Made by a program: the position numbers and the translations under genes
The notes under the pieces: generated by a model
Database searches by the model: none
What the model was told of the DNA's origin: nothing
The model's input: only the letters and a program-made list of their open reading frames with translations
Assembly: GCA_030529305.1 (NCBI GenBank)
Contig: JAUMXD010000067.1
Location: 1-7,494, forward strand
Source: Allobrachymonas sp.
Lineage (GTDB): Bacteria > Pseudomonadota > Gammaproteobacteria > Burkholderiales > Burkholderiaceae
Direction: 5' to 3'
Length of the DNA stretch: 7,494 nt
Shown here: positions 1-6,028 of the stretch, one piece after another
Position numbering within the stretch: the stretch's first letter is position 1
How the letters are laid out: every line of letters begins with the position of its first letter

Positions 1-2
1 TG

Positions 3-185
3 GCCTTTTTCGATCAGGCGCGCTTGATCGCCGCCTGGTGCGAACTGCGGCAAGATTTTCGCCACTTTCGCGCCGACCGCGTGCTGGCGCTGACTGAAAC
101 AGGCCAGCGCTACCCCCAACGCCGCCCCACCCTGCTGCGCCAATGGCGGGCGCACATGGGTTTTGACACACCGCCAGACTGCTGA
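3..185 (+). CDS. YafY-like WYL-domain transcriptional regulator, C-terminal end (5' truncated by window)
   Basis: Frame 3 is open from the first base and ends at TGA 183-185, giving the last 60 residues of a protein that starts outside the window. The peptide reads AFFDQARLIAAWCELRQDF and continues RHFRADRVLAL, then a short Arg-rich tail. This is the usual end of helix-turn-helix/WYL regulators of the YafY type: a strand and helix around '(L)xAWCxLRxxFRxFRxDRI'. The N-terminal winged helix and most of the WYL ligand-sensing domain are not visible. In the family, WYL proteins are cytoplasmic DNA-binding regulators that often act on adjacent genes. The stop codon lies inside a 20-bp element that recurs upstream of the second GST gene, so this protein is the natural candidate to bind both copies. 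Family call is good; target and ligand are inferred. Confidence 0.8.
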   Translation, partial: AFFDQARLIAAWCELRQDFRHFRADRVLALTETGQRYPQRRPTLLRQWRAHMGFDTPPDC

Positions 186-198
186 CAGAAACTGGCAG
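178..198. promoter_or_regulatory. Operator-like repeat, copy 1, with aligned -10 element
   Basis: ACTGCTGACAGAAACTGGCA (178-197) matches 2089-2108 at 19 of 20 positions. It contains an imperfect palindrome, CTGACAG-AAA-CTGGCAG (182-198), with one mismatch in 7-bp arms, and can also be read as CTGACA/CTGGCA half-sites repeating at 10 bp. It overlaps the stop codon of the WYL regulator. A -10-like CATACT lies at 209-214, exactly where TACAGT lies relative to copy 2, and no good -35 is visible, as expected for an activator-dependent or operator-overlapped promoter. If transcription starts here, the first GST mRNA has a leader of about 210 nt. Binding by the adjacent regulator is inference. Confidence 0.6.
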
Positions 199-430
199 GG
201 CCACCACGCATACTGGGCAGCAACTTTCATCCCAAGCAAACACCAAGCCCCAGCCATGCCATCACCCACCAGCACCCCAAGCACCACCACTCCGCACCAC
301 AAGGGCTGGGCGCCCGCCTTTGGCGGCAGTGATGTGATGAATTAGTGGGTTGGTAAACCGCGCAGATGCCCCACAAAGCCTGCACGCTGCTTTTCATTTC
401 TTTTTTTCACCACAGCGAAAGGACTGCCCC
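186..430. other. Intergenic leader ahead of first GST gene
   Basis: This 245-nt stretch separates the regulator stop from the first GST start. After the operator and -10-like hexamer it is strongly CA/CCA-rich with no convincing gene. It holds the palindrome GGGCGCCC (308-315) and a small hairpin CCGCC-TTT-GGCGG (314-326) with no T-run after it, so I do not call a terminator. A purine-rich ribosome binding site, AAAGGA, lies at about 418-423. Confidence 0.5.
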
Positions 431-1066
431 ATGCACCTCCTCACCCTCTACACCCATCCCCATTCACGCGGCGCGACTGTGCGCTGGATGCTCGAAGAAT
501 GCGGCGCCAGCTATCAAACCGTGCCCGTGCACTTCGGCACCGAGATGAAATCGCCCGCCTACCTCGCCATCAACCCCATGGGCAAGTCACCCGCCCTCAA
601 AGTGGGCGACACGGTGCTGACCGAAGCCGCCGCCATCATCACCTTTCTGGCCGAGCAATACCCCGACAAACACCTGATCCCTGCGGCCAGCAGCCTTGCG
701 CGCGGCGAGTACTACCGCTGGCTGTGCTTTGCACTGCATTGCGAGTACGCGATGATGGATCGCTGGCACGGCATCAGCAACGACGATGCCCGGCGTCGCG
801 CCATCGGCTATGGCGATTTCGACAGCGCCATCAACACCCTGAGCCACTTTTTGCACGGCAAAACCTTCGCACTGGACGAACACTTCAGCGCGCTTGACCT
901 CTACCTCAGCGGCCTGATCGGCTGGGGCATGTTCCGTGCGCAAGTCTTGCCAACAGACGGCGTGCTGGCCCGATACGCGCAGCAGCACATCCAACGCCCC
1001 GCCTTCTTGCGTGCCCAAGCACTTGACCAGGCACTGGCTGAAGAAATGGGTTTGACTGCACGCTAA
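431..1066 (+). CDS. Glutathione S-transferase family protein (GST 1)
   Basis: A 211-residue cytosolic GST-fold protein. An N-terminal thioredoxin-like domain (about 1-78) carries LTLYTHPHSRG (4-14), the RWMLEE helix (18-23), INPMGKSPAL with the cis-proline at Pro54, and TEAAAI with Glu65, the acid that normally contacts the gamma-glutamyl end of glutathione. The usual Ser after that Glu is Ala here. An all-helical C-terminal domain follows (about 90-205), including the N-capping-box region FSALDLYLSG. The ATG at 431 is chosen because AAAGGA sits 7 nt upstream and homologous N-termini start at this point; an in-frame start at 350 would add 27 unlikely residues. GSTs conjugate glutathione to electrophiles or reduce/isomerise substrates; the substrate here is unknown. 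It is probably the first gene of a GST-TfoX-Tag unit. About 60% of its first 98 residues match the GST at 2157. Confidence 0.93.
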   Translation: MHLLTLYTHPHSRGATVRWMLEECGASYQTVPVHFGTEMKSPAYLAINPMGKSPALKVGDTVLTEAAAIITFLAEQYPDKHLIPAASSLARGEYYRWLCFALHCEYAMMDRWHGISNDDARRRAIGYGDFDSAINTLSHFLHGKTFALDEHFSALDLYLSGLIGWGMFRAQVLPTDGVLARYAQQHIQRPAFLRAQALDQALAEEMGLTAR

Positions 1067-1089
1067 GCCCCACCAGGCACTGGCTGGTG
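1026..1089 (+). repeat. 15-bp direct repeat and hairpin at the GST 1/TfoX junction
   Basis: ACCAGGCACTGGCTG occurs at 1026-1040, inside the last codons of GST 1, and again at 1072-1086, just after its stop, with a 46-bp period. The second copy is part of a hairpin CACCAG (1071-1076) / CTGGTG (1084-1089) with a 7-nt loop, 31 nt before the TfoX start. There is no T-tract, so it is not a standard terminator; it may be an mRNA-processing or stabilising structure, or the relic of a small tandem duplication. Confidence 0.5.
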
Positions 1090-1119
1090 ACCAACCGCAC
1101 CATCCTCAGGAGGAACCTC

Positions 1120-1476
1120 ATGGCTATCAACGAGCAACTCGCCGTCCAAATACGCCGGCTGCTGATTCAGCACCTGCCCGATGGCGTGGCCGTTCAAGAC
1201 ATCAGCGAGAAGAAGATGTTTGGCGGCCTGGCCTTCATGGTGCGCGGCAAGATGTGCATCGCCATCAGTGGTCGCGATGAATGCGAGGTGATGGTGCGCA
1301 TCGGCAAGGCTGCACACGATGCAGCACTGCTGCACCCAGGCGTGCGCACCACGGTGATGAAGGGCCGGGAATACCGTGGCTACATTGATCTGGACGCCGA
1401 TGCCTTGGATCAGCTCGAGCATTGGGTCGCCCTGGCCTTGCAACACAACCAGGAATTACTGAAGGGCAGCAAGTAG
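1120..1476 (+). CDS. TfoX/Sxy N-terminal-domain family protein
   Basis: A 118-residue soluble protein made almost wholly of a TfoX_N domain. The diagnostic segment is KKMFGG (31-36) followed by LAFMVRGKMCIAISG, two strands around a G-K/R-M turn, and the MKGREYRGYIDLDAD stretch near 85-100. The C-terminal half of full-length TfoX/Sxy is absent, as is common in stand-alone TfoX_N proteins. Full-length TfoX promotes competence gene expression with CRP; the role of single-domain members is not settled, so I assign none. The start at 1120 is supported by a near-perfect Shine-Dalgarno, AGGAGGA (1108-1114), against the weaker option at 1087. It lies 53 nt after GST 1 and 60 nt before tag, probably co-transcribed. 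Confidence 0.87.
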   Translation: MAINEQLAVQIRRLLIQHLPDGVAVQDISEKKMFGGLAFMVRGKMCIAISGRDECEVMVRIGKAAHDAALLHPGVRTTVMKGREYRGYIDLDADALDQLEHWVALALQHNQELLKGSK

Positions 1477-1536
1477 CTACCCAGGCCACAAGCAATACGG
1501 CCCCCCGCCTGAAGAAAAACCGATCAAACCACGCCC

Positions 1537-2106
1537 ATGAACTATTGCGCCTTTGCCAACGCCCTGCCGCCCGACACGGCTGACCCCAACAAGCAGTATC
1601 ACGATCATGCCTACGGCTTTGCGTTGGCCGACGACAACGCCCTGTTTGGCCGCTTGCTGCTCGAAATCAATCAAGCGGGCCTGAGCTGGACGTTGATGCT
1701 GAAAAAGCAAGACAACTTCCGCAATGCCTACAGCGGCTTTGACATTGCCCAAGTGGCCGCCTATGGCAAGGCCGACCGTGCCCGTTTGCTGGCCGACGCA
1801 GGCATTGTTCGCAACCGCTTGAAAATCAACGCCGCCATTCACAACGCCCAGCAAATCCGCCGCCTGCAAGGCGAGTACGGCAGTTTCAAAGCCTGGCTGA
1901 ATGCGCAGCACCCGCGCGATTTACCCGCGTGGGTCAAGGCCTTCAAGCAAGAGCAGTTCAAATTCATCGGTGGCGAAATCATCAAGGAATTTTTGATGAG
2001 CTGTGGTTACCTGCCCGGCGCGCACGTGCCCGATTGCCCCGTGTACGCCCGCATTCTGGTCAGCAACCCGCCGTGGCGAGCGGTATCTACTGCTGACAGA
2101 AACTGA
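1537..2106 (+). CDS. tag: DNA-3-methyladenine glycosylase I family protein (Tag)
   Basis: A 189-residue protein of the Tag branch of the helix-hairpin-helix glycosylases, which remove N3-methyladenine from alkylated DNA to start base excision repair. Matching E. coli Tag by eye: Cys4, His22 (in YHDHAYG), His163 and Cys167 (in HVPDCPVY) keep the zinc-snap ligands and spacing; Glu43 in EINQAGLSW corresponds to the pocket Glu38, and Trp51 to Trp46. LLADAGIVRNRLKINAAIHNA is the conserved central helix pair. Differences: the usual HDxEWG is HDHAYG, so the pocket Trp21 equivalent is Tyr26, and Trp6 is Phe6. These are, as I recall, features of a recognised Tag subfamily, so activity is likely but specificity could differ. 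The last seven codons overlap operator copy 2. The ribosome binding site is weak (GAAGAAAAA), suggesting coupling to upstream translation. Confidence 0.9.
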   Translation: MNYCAFANALPPDTADPNKQYHDHAYGFALADDNALFGRLLLEINQAGLSWTLMLKKQDNFRNAYSGFDIAQVAAYGKADRARLLADAGIVRNRLKINAAIHNAQQIRRLQGEYGSFKAWLNAQHPRDLPAWVKAFKQEQFKFIGGEIIKEFLMSCGYLPGAHVPDCPVYARILVSNPPWRAVSTADRN

Positions 2107-2109
2107 CAC
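2089..2109. promoter_or_regulatory. Operator-like repeat, copy 2, with aligned -10 element
   Basis: ACTGCTGACAGAAACTGACA (2089-2108) differs from copy 1 at one base. It shows CTGACA half-sites at 2093 and 2103, an exact 10-bp direct repeat, and also an imperfect palindrome CTGACAG-AAA-CTGACAC. TACAGT at 2120-2125 is the -10 candidate, at the same offset as CATACT from copy 1. It overlaps the end and stop codon of tag and is 48 nt upstream of the second GST start, giving a short leader of about 25 nt that includes the palindrome TGCATGCA (2125-2132). This supports an internal promoter for GST 2 under the same control as GST 1. Confidence 0.65.
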
Positions 2110-2156
2110 CCCGGCCCGCTACAGTGCATGCATCTACTCACCACAAGGAGCACGCC

Positions 2157-2780
2157 ATGTCCCTCACCCTCTACACCCATCCCATGTCTCGCGGCCGCGT
2201 GGCGCGCTGGATGCTGGAAGAAACCGGCCTGCCTTACAACACCGTACTGCTTGATTACGGCACCACGATGAAAGCGCCTGATTACCTGGCCATCAACCCC
2301 ATGGGCAAAGTGCCTGCCCTCAAGCACGGCGATACGGTGGTGACCGAAGTAGCCGCCATCTGCATGTACCTGGCCGACCTGGTGCCCGAGAAGCAACTCG
2401 CCCCGCCCGTGGGCAGCCCCGAGCGTGGCAGCTATTACCGCTGGATCAGCTTTTTGGGGCCATTGGAGACATGGATCACCCTCAAATCCGTAAACGCTGC
2501 CATACCCGACCCAGTAGGAGCCAACTTTGGCAACGAAACCGATCTACTCAATACGCTCGAAGCTGCGCTGAAAGACCGTGAATATCTGGCGGGCAACACC
2601 TTCACCGCAGCCGATTTGCTGGTGGCTGCTTATGTCGGCTGGTATCTGCAATTCAATCTGCTGGAGCCACGCCCGGCTTTTGTGGCCTTTGCCGAACGCC
2701 ACAACCAGCGCCCTGCCAAGCAGCGTGCGGATGAAATCGACGATGCCTTGCTGGCCAAACAAGCGCAGCCAGCGCAATGA
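2157..2780 (+). CDS. Glutathione S-transferase family protein (GST 2)
   Basis: A 207-residue cytosolic GST-fold protein. The thioredoxin-like domain shows SLTLYTHPMSRGR (2-14), RWMLEE (17-22), INPMGKVPAL with cis-Pro53, and TEVAAI with Glu64 followed by Val in place of the usual Ser. The helical domain runs from about residue 88 and includes the capping-box motif TFTAADLLVA. The ATG at 2157 is preceded by AAGGAG (2145-2150) at good spacing; an upstream in-frame ATG at 2124 lies at the -10 element and is unlikely. The N-terminal domain is closely similar to GST 1, while the substrate-binding helical domain has diverged strongly, with GPLETWITLK replacing ALHCEYAMMD, so the two probably accept different electrophiles. 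Nothing obvious is co-transcribed downstream. Substrate unknown. Confidence 0.93.
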   Translation: MSLTLYTHPMSRGRVARWMLEETGLPYNTVLLDYGTTMKAPDYLAINPMGKVPALKHGDTVVTEVAAICMYLADLVPEKQLAPPVGSPERGSYYRWISFLGPLETWITLKSVNAAIPDPVGANFGNETDLLNTLEAALKDREYLAGNTFTAADLLVAAYVGWYLQFNLLEPRPAFVAFAERHNQRPAKQRADEIDDALLAKQAQPAQ

Positions 2781-3187
2781 ACAAGCTGCTTTGCCTGCCA
2801 CGGCACCCCAACCATGCTCTGCTGGTGAAGAAAGCTTGGCGCTGGCCGCAACAAGCCGCATCTACCGCGCAAGCCCCTGATTTATAGAGAAAAACCACTA
2901 GTCACAAGCAGATACCTCTCGTCATAAAATGTTCGCGGCCTGCTGGGTTTGCTCTGCACGGAGCACCTGTGGGCTTGTACCCCTTTGTCTGGGCAGGTGT
3001 TGCACGCAATTTATCCTTTTGCAGGACCGGAGCAAAACTCCACCCCGCCTACTTGCCCGCAAGTGTTACTTTCTTGCGATTCATTTTTCGGTGCAGGCGC
3101 TTGTCTGCCTTGGGGTGATGGTTACCGTCATCATCCTTGGGGCTTGTGGCGCTTTTGATCGAATACATACAGAAGAAGAGGCATATC
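2781..3187 (+). promoter_or_regulatory. Promoter and structured 5' leader of the NSS transporter (attenuator candidate)
   Basis: This 407-nt gap holds no convincing gene. A promoter may lie at TAGTCA (2899-2904), 18 bp, CATAAA (2923-2928), giving a leader of about 250 nt. Hairpins in order: TGCTCT/GGAGCA (2950-2965); CACCTG/CAGGTG (2964-2969 with 2994-2999) enclosing GGG/CCC; GGAG/CTCC (3029-3041); ACTTG/CAAGT (3051-3064); then CGCAAG/CTTGCG (3058-3063 with 3073-3078), which excludes the previous hairpin and is followed by ATTCATTTTT; and an 8-bp stem at 3113-3120/3129-3136 flanked by direct repeats of CCTTGGGG. The order resembles a sensor followed by an antiterminator/terminator switch. I cannot match it to a known riboswitch class. 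Stems are short, so chance folding is possible. Confidence 0.4.
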
Positions 3188-4708
3188 TTGTCTGACTCCA
3201 ACAACACACCGCAACGCGAGACCTTCGCCAGCCGACGAGCCTTCATATTTGCCGCCATTGGCTCGGCTGTGGGCTTGGGCAATATCTGGCGTTTCCCCTA
3301 CATCACCTACAACAACGGCGGCGGCGCTTTCATCATTCCCTATCTGGTGGCTTTGCTGACGGCCGGTATTCCGCTGCTGTTTCTGGACTATGCGCTGGGC
3401 CACCGCTACCGTGGCGCAGCCCCGCTGGCCTTTCGCCGCCTGAACAAGGCGTTTGAGCCATTTGGCTGGTGGAACGTGCTGACCAACGTCATCATCTGCA
3501 TTTATTACGCCGTGATTCTGGGCTGGGCCGCCAGCTACACCTACTTTTCACTCAACAGCGCGTGGGGGCAAGACCCGGCTTCGTTCCTGTTCAAAGACTA
3601 TCTGCAAATGGCCGACGAGGTGAAGCTGGGCTTTGACTTTGTAGGCAGCGTGGTTGGCCCGCTGCTGGCCGTGTGGCTCTGCACCCTGCTCATCATGGCA
3701 CTGGGCGTACAAAAAGGCATTGCCCGCTCGTCTACCCTGTTGATGCCGCTGCTGGTGGTGATGTTCGTGGTGCTGGTGGGTATTTCGCTGACGCTGGATG
3801 GCGCAGCCAAAGGGCTGGATGCGCTGTTTACACCCAACTGGGCCAAGCTGCGCGAACCGGGCGTGTGGATTGCTGCTTACGGGCAGATCTTCTTCTCGCT
3901 GTCGATCTGCTTCGGCATCATGGTGACCTACTCTTCTTACCTGAACCGCAAAACCGACCTGACCGGCACCGGCATGGTGGTGGGTTTTGCCAACAGCAGC
4001 TTCGAGGTGCTGGCCGGTATCGGCGTGTTTGCCGCCCTGGGCTTCATGGCCACGGCTGCAGGCAAAGAAGTGAGCGAAGTGGCCAAAAGCGGTATCGGCC
4101 TGGCCTTTATCGCTTTCCCCACCATCATCAACCAAGCTCCGTTTGGCGCTTTGATTGGTGTGCTGTTCTTCGGTTCGCTAGTGTTTGCCGGCCTGACCTC
4201 GCTCATTTCCGTGCTGGAAGTGGTGATCGCTGCCGTGCAAGACAAGTGGAAGCTGCCCCGCGTGCCGGCCACCTTGGCCGTTGGCTTGCCGCTGATGGTG
4301 ATCTCTACCGTGCTGTTCGGCACCACCACGGGCTTGCCGGTGCTGGATACGATGGACAAATTCGTGAACACCTACGGCATCGTCGCCGCCGGCATGCTGT
4401 ATGTGGCCGCCATCGTGATCAGCAAAAACCTGCCCAAACTGCGCGACCACCTCAACAGCCGCTCGTCTTTCAAAGTGGGCACCGTTTGGTATGCCTGCAT
4501 CGTGCTGACCGTGGCCGTGCTGGGCTACATGCTGTTCCAGGATACGAGCGAACTGCTTGCCAAAAACTATGAGGGATACCCCACCGAATTCCTCCGCATC
4601 TTTGGCTGGGGCATGTCCATCGGCATGGTCGTGTTGGCGGTGGTGCTGTCTCTGTTGCCCTGGAAAAACGAAGCGCCGTTCGACGAATTCAATGAAAAGG
4701 ACAACTGA
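3188..4708 (+). CDS. Sodium-dependent amino-acid transporter, NSS (SNF) family, MetP-like large subunit
   Basis: A 506-residue inner-membrane protein with 12 likely membrane segments, in the neurotransmitter:sodium symporter family (LeuT fold), importing an amino acid with Na+. TM1 carries the family signature [14 protein letters not shown] (25-38), the unwound substrate/Na+ site, followed by NNGGGAF. TM6 has [17 protein letters not shown]7 [11 protein letters not shown] and TM8 [13 protein letters not shown], all typical. TTG 3188 is taken as start because AGAAGAAGAGG lies 6 nt upstream and the N-terminus then has the usual short polar lead; TTG 3137 would prepend 17 unusual residues. The gene is followed 2 nt later by a MetS-like microprotein, which points to methionine and/or alanine import by analogy with Corynebacterium MetPS. 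Substrate is inferred from that pairing. Confidence 0.93.
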   Translation: MSDSNNTPQRETFASRRAFIFAAIGSAVGLGNIWRFPYITYNNGGGAFIIPYLVALLTAGIPLLFLDYALGHRYRGAAPLAFRRLNKAFEPFGWWNVLTNVIICIYYAVILGWAASYTYFSLNSAWGQDPASFLFKDYLQMADEVKLGFDFVGSVVGPLLAVWLCTLLIMALGVQKGIARSSTLLMPLLVVMFVVLVGISLTLDGAAKGLDALFTPNWAKLREPGVWIAAYGQIFFSLSICFGIMVTYSSYLNRKTDLTGTGMVVGFANSSFEVLAGIGVFAALGFMATAAGKEVSEVAKSGIGLAFIAFPTIINQAPFGALIGVLFFGSLVFAGLTSLISVLEVVIAAVQDKWKLPRVPATLAVGLPLMVISTVLFGTTTGLPVLDTMDKFVNTYGIVAAGMLYVAAIVISKNLPKLRDHLNSRSSFKVGTVWYACIVLTVAVLGYMLFQDTSELLAKNYEGYPTEFLRIFGWGMSIGMVVLAVVLSLLPWKNEAPFDEFNEKDN

Positions 4709-4710
4709 AC

Positions 4711-4803
4711 ATGAGTACAACCGCCATCGTGATGATGTTGATCGCCCTGATCGTGATCTGGGGTGGATTCGTTCTTTCCGTCATGCGCCTGCCTAAAGAG
4801 TAA
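4711..4803 (+). CDS. MetS-like small subunit of a methionine/alanine NSS importer (30 aa)
   Basis: ATG AGT ACA ACC opens a 30-codon frame ending at TAA 4801-4803. The peptide is MSTTAIVMMLIALIVIWG, then GFVLSVMRLPKE: a short polar start, one hydrophobic helix (about 5-25) and a positively charged end. This matches the pattern of the 'methionine and alanine importer, small subunit' family, single-span microproteins encoded directly after NSS large subunits; MetS is required for MetP transport in Corynebacterium. AAAAGG (4695-4700) lies at the right distance, and the gap to the transporter stop is 2 nt, so translation is probably coupled. It is too short for default gene callers and easily missed. 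The call rests on position plus sequence pattern. Confidence 0.85.
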   Translation: MSTTAIVMMLIALIVIWGGFVLSVMRLPKE

Positions 4804-4921
4804 GGTGCCAAGCTGGCCGGTAGCAACAGCTACCGGCTGCGATCAACCCTCATCAGTTGGGCTGCTTGTGCCGCCTTGCCTAAAGGCTCAAGAAGCGGTC
4901 GCCAACTGGCTAAAAAGAAAA
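4804..4921 (+). terminator. Hairpin downstream of the transporter operon (no T-tract)
   Basis: A perfect 9-bp stem GCCGGTAGC (4816-4824) / GCTACCGGC (4829-4837) with AACA loop begins 12 nt after the small-subunit stop. No U-run follows, so it is more likely an mRNA 3'-end stabiliser or Rho-linked structure than an intrinsic terminator. The rest of this stretch shows no gene. Confidence 0.5.
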
Positions 4922-4963
4922 CGGGCGGTGAAAGTCAAATGCTTTCATCGCCCGATTTGTTTG
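4909..4963. terminator. Strong bidirectional intrinsic terminator
   Basis: CGGGCGGTGAAAG (4922-4934) pairs with CTTTCATCGCCCG (4942-4954), a 13-bp stem with one G-U pair and a 7-nt loop. On the + strand it is followed by ATTTGTTT; on the - strand the U-tract is better still, the complement of the A-rich run just before 4922 (TTTTCTTTTT). It sits between the + strand transporter unit and - strand arcC and serves both. Confidence 0.88.
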
Positions 4964-5095
4964 CAACACCAAACTGCCTGGATACTGCCCTGAGAGCCTG
5001 ATTCAGCTTTTGTTTGAATTCGGCCCGCCGCCTCATGATCCTGAGCACATGGCAACTCGAAAACTCAAGTCGCCATCCAAACAATCAAAGCCCAA
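4964..5095. other. Spacer between terminator and arcC end
   Basis: About 130 nt without a convincing gene. An imperfect stem, ATGGC (5049-5053) / GCCAT (5072-5076), with some further pairing inside, lies 20 nt beyond the arcC stop in the - strand transcript. It has no U-run and is probably untranslated 3' mRNA, ended at the terminator near 4922. Confidence 0.4.
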
Positions 5096-6028
5096 TCAAC
5101 TGCGATAGCAAATGCCGTCTGTTTCGGCGCTGATGCGCGTGCCTGCCTCGCCACGAATAATCGCCTCGATATCAGACAAGGCGCCAATCACCGCTGTTTT
5201 GCCGGTTTGTTGAGCAAACTCGCAAGCAGCCTGAATTTTCGGATCCATGGAGCCCGCTGCAAACGACATTTTTGCCAATGCTTGCGGATGCGCCCGCGTA
5301 ATGGCTTTTTGATCCGATTTGCCCCAGTTCAGATAAGACGCATCCACATCGGTTGCCATCACCAGCAAATCCGCCTGCAACTGCCGAGCCAGCAAGGCCG
5401 AGCACAGGTCTTTGTCGATCACAGCTTCTACGCCGTGACAGCGCCCGCCTTGATCGTAGTGAACGGGAATACCACCGCCCCCTGCGCACACCACCACCGC
5501 CCCGCTTTGCAACAAGCACTGAATGGAACGAACGGGCAAAATGCGCTGCGGGCGCGGGCTGGGCACCACGCGACGGTATTTGTCGCCATCGGGGGCAATG
5601 CTCCAGCCCTTTTCACGGGCGTACTGTTCAGCCTCGGCTTTGCTATAAACGGGGCCAACCAGCTTGGTCGGGTTTTGAAAGGCGGGGTCTTTCGTATCCA
5701 CTTCGACCTGGGTCAGAATCGTTGCCATGGGCACATCGGCCTGCAGGGCATTGGCCATTTCCTGCTCAATCAGGTAGCCAATCATGCCCTCGGTCTGCGC
5801 GCCCAGCACGTCCAGGGGATAGGGCTCCACCTCGGTATAGGCCGCCGCTTGCAGCGCCAGCAGGCCCACTTGCGGGCCATTGCCATGGGTAATCACCAAC
5901 TCATTGCCCGGGTAGGCCTTCGCCATTTGAACGGCAGCCCGGCGCACGTTTTCACGCTGGTTTTCTGCTGTCATGGCTTCACCGCGCCGCAACAAGGCGT
6001 TGCCGCCCAAGGCAATGACGATACGCAT
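5096..6028 (-). CDS. arcC: Carbamate kinase
   Basis: A 310-residue cytoplasmic enzyme of the amino-acid kinase family, normal length for carbamate kinase, which interconverts carbamoyl phosphate plus ADP with carbamate (ammonia and CO2) plus ATP. Visible motifs: ALGGNAL (6-12), HGNGPQVG (48-55), [13 protein letters not shown] (73-85), PTK with Lys122, RRVVPSPRP (152-160), the glycine turn GGGGIPV (183-189) and [10 protein letters not shown] from Asp205 with Lys206. The ATG at 6026-6028 (complement) has AAGAG 7 nt upstream. No arcA, arcB or arcD partner is in view and the next gene upstream is divergent, so within this window it is a single-gene unit. It could serve arginine deiminase, agmatine, or allantoin/oxamate-type degradation, with partners elsewhere. 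No clear FNR/ANR box (TTGAT-N4-ATCAA) was found upstream. Confidence 0.93.
   Translation of the reverse strand: MRIVIALGGNALLRRGEAMTAENQRENVRRAAVQMAKAYPGNELVITHGNGPQVGLLALQAAAYTEVEPYPLDVLGAQTEGMIGYLIEQEMANALQADVPMATILTQVEVDTKDPAFQNPTKLVGPVYSKAEAEQYAREKGWSIAPDGDKYRRVVPSPRPQRILPVRSIQCLLQSGAVVVCAGGGGIPVHYDQGGRCHGVEAVIDKDLCSALLARQLQADLLVMATDVDASYLNWGKSDQKAITRAHPQALAKMSFAAGSMDPKIQAACEFAQQTGKTAVIGALSDIEAIIRGEAGTRISAETDGICYRS

Noticed and set aside
163..345. A 60-codon + strand frame after the regulator
   Set aside because: It begins inside the regulator gene in another frame, has no ribosome binding site and encodes a Pro/Thr/His low-complexity peptide arising from CCA-rich DNA.
2935..3060. Known riboswitch or 6S RNA in the transporter leader
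   Set aside because: I looked for glycine, TPP, SAM, SAH, cobalamin and guanidine landmarks and for the 6S central bubble; none matched well enough to name one.
2929..3195. An 88-codon + strand frame in the transporter leader, Cys-rich with a hydrophobic stretch
   Set aside because: Its ATG overlaps the likely -10 element and has no good ribosome binding site. An inner ATG at 3118 would give a 25-residue peptide whose stop overlaps the transporter start by 8 nt; translational coupling is conceivable, but GGGG only 2 nt before that ATG is poorly placed.
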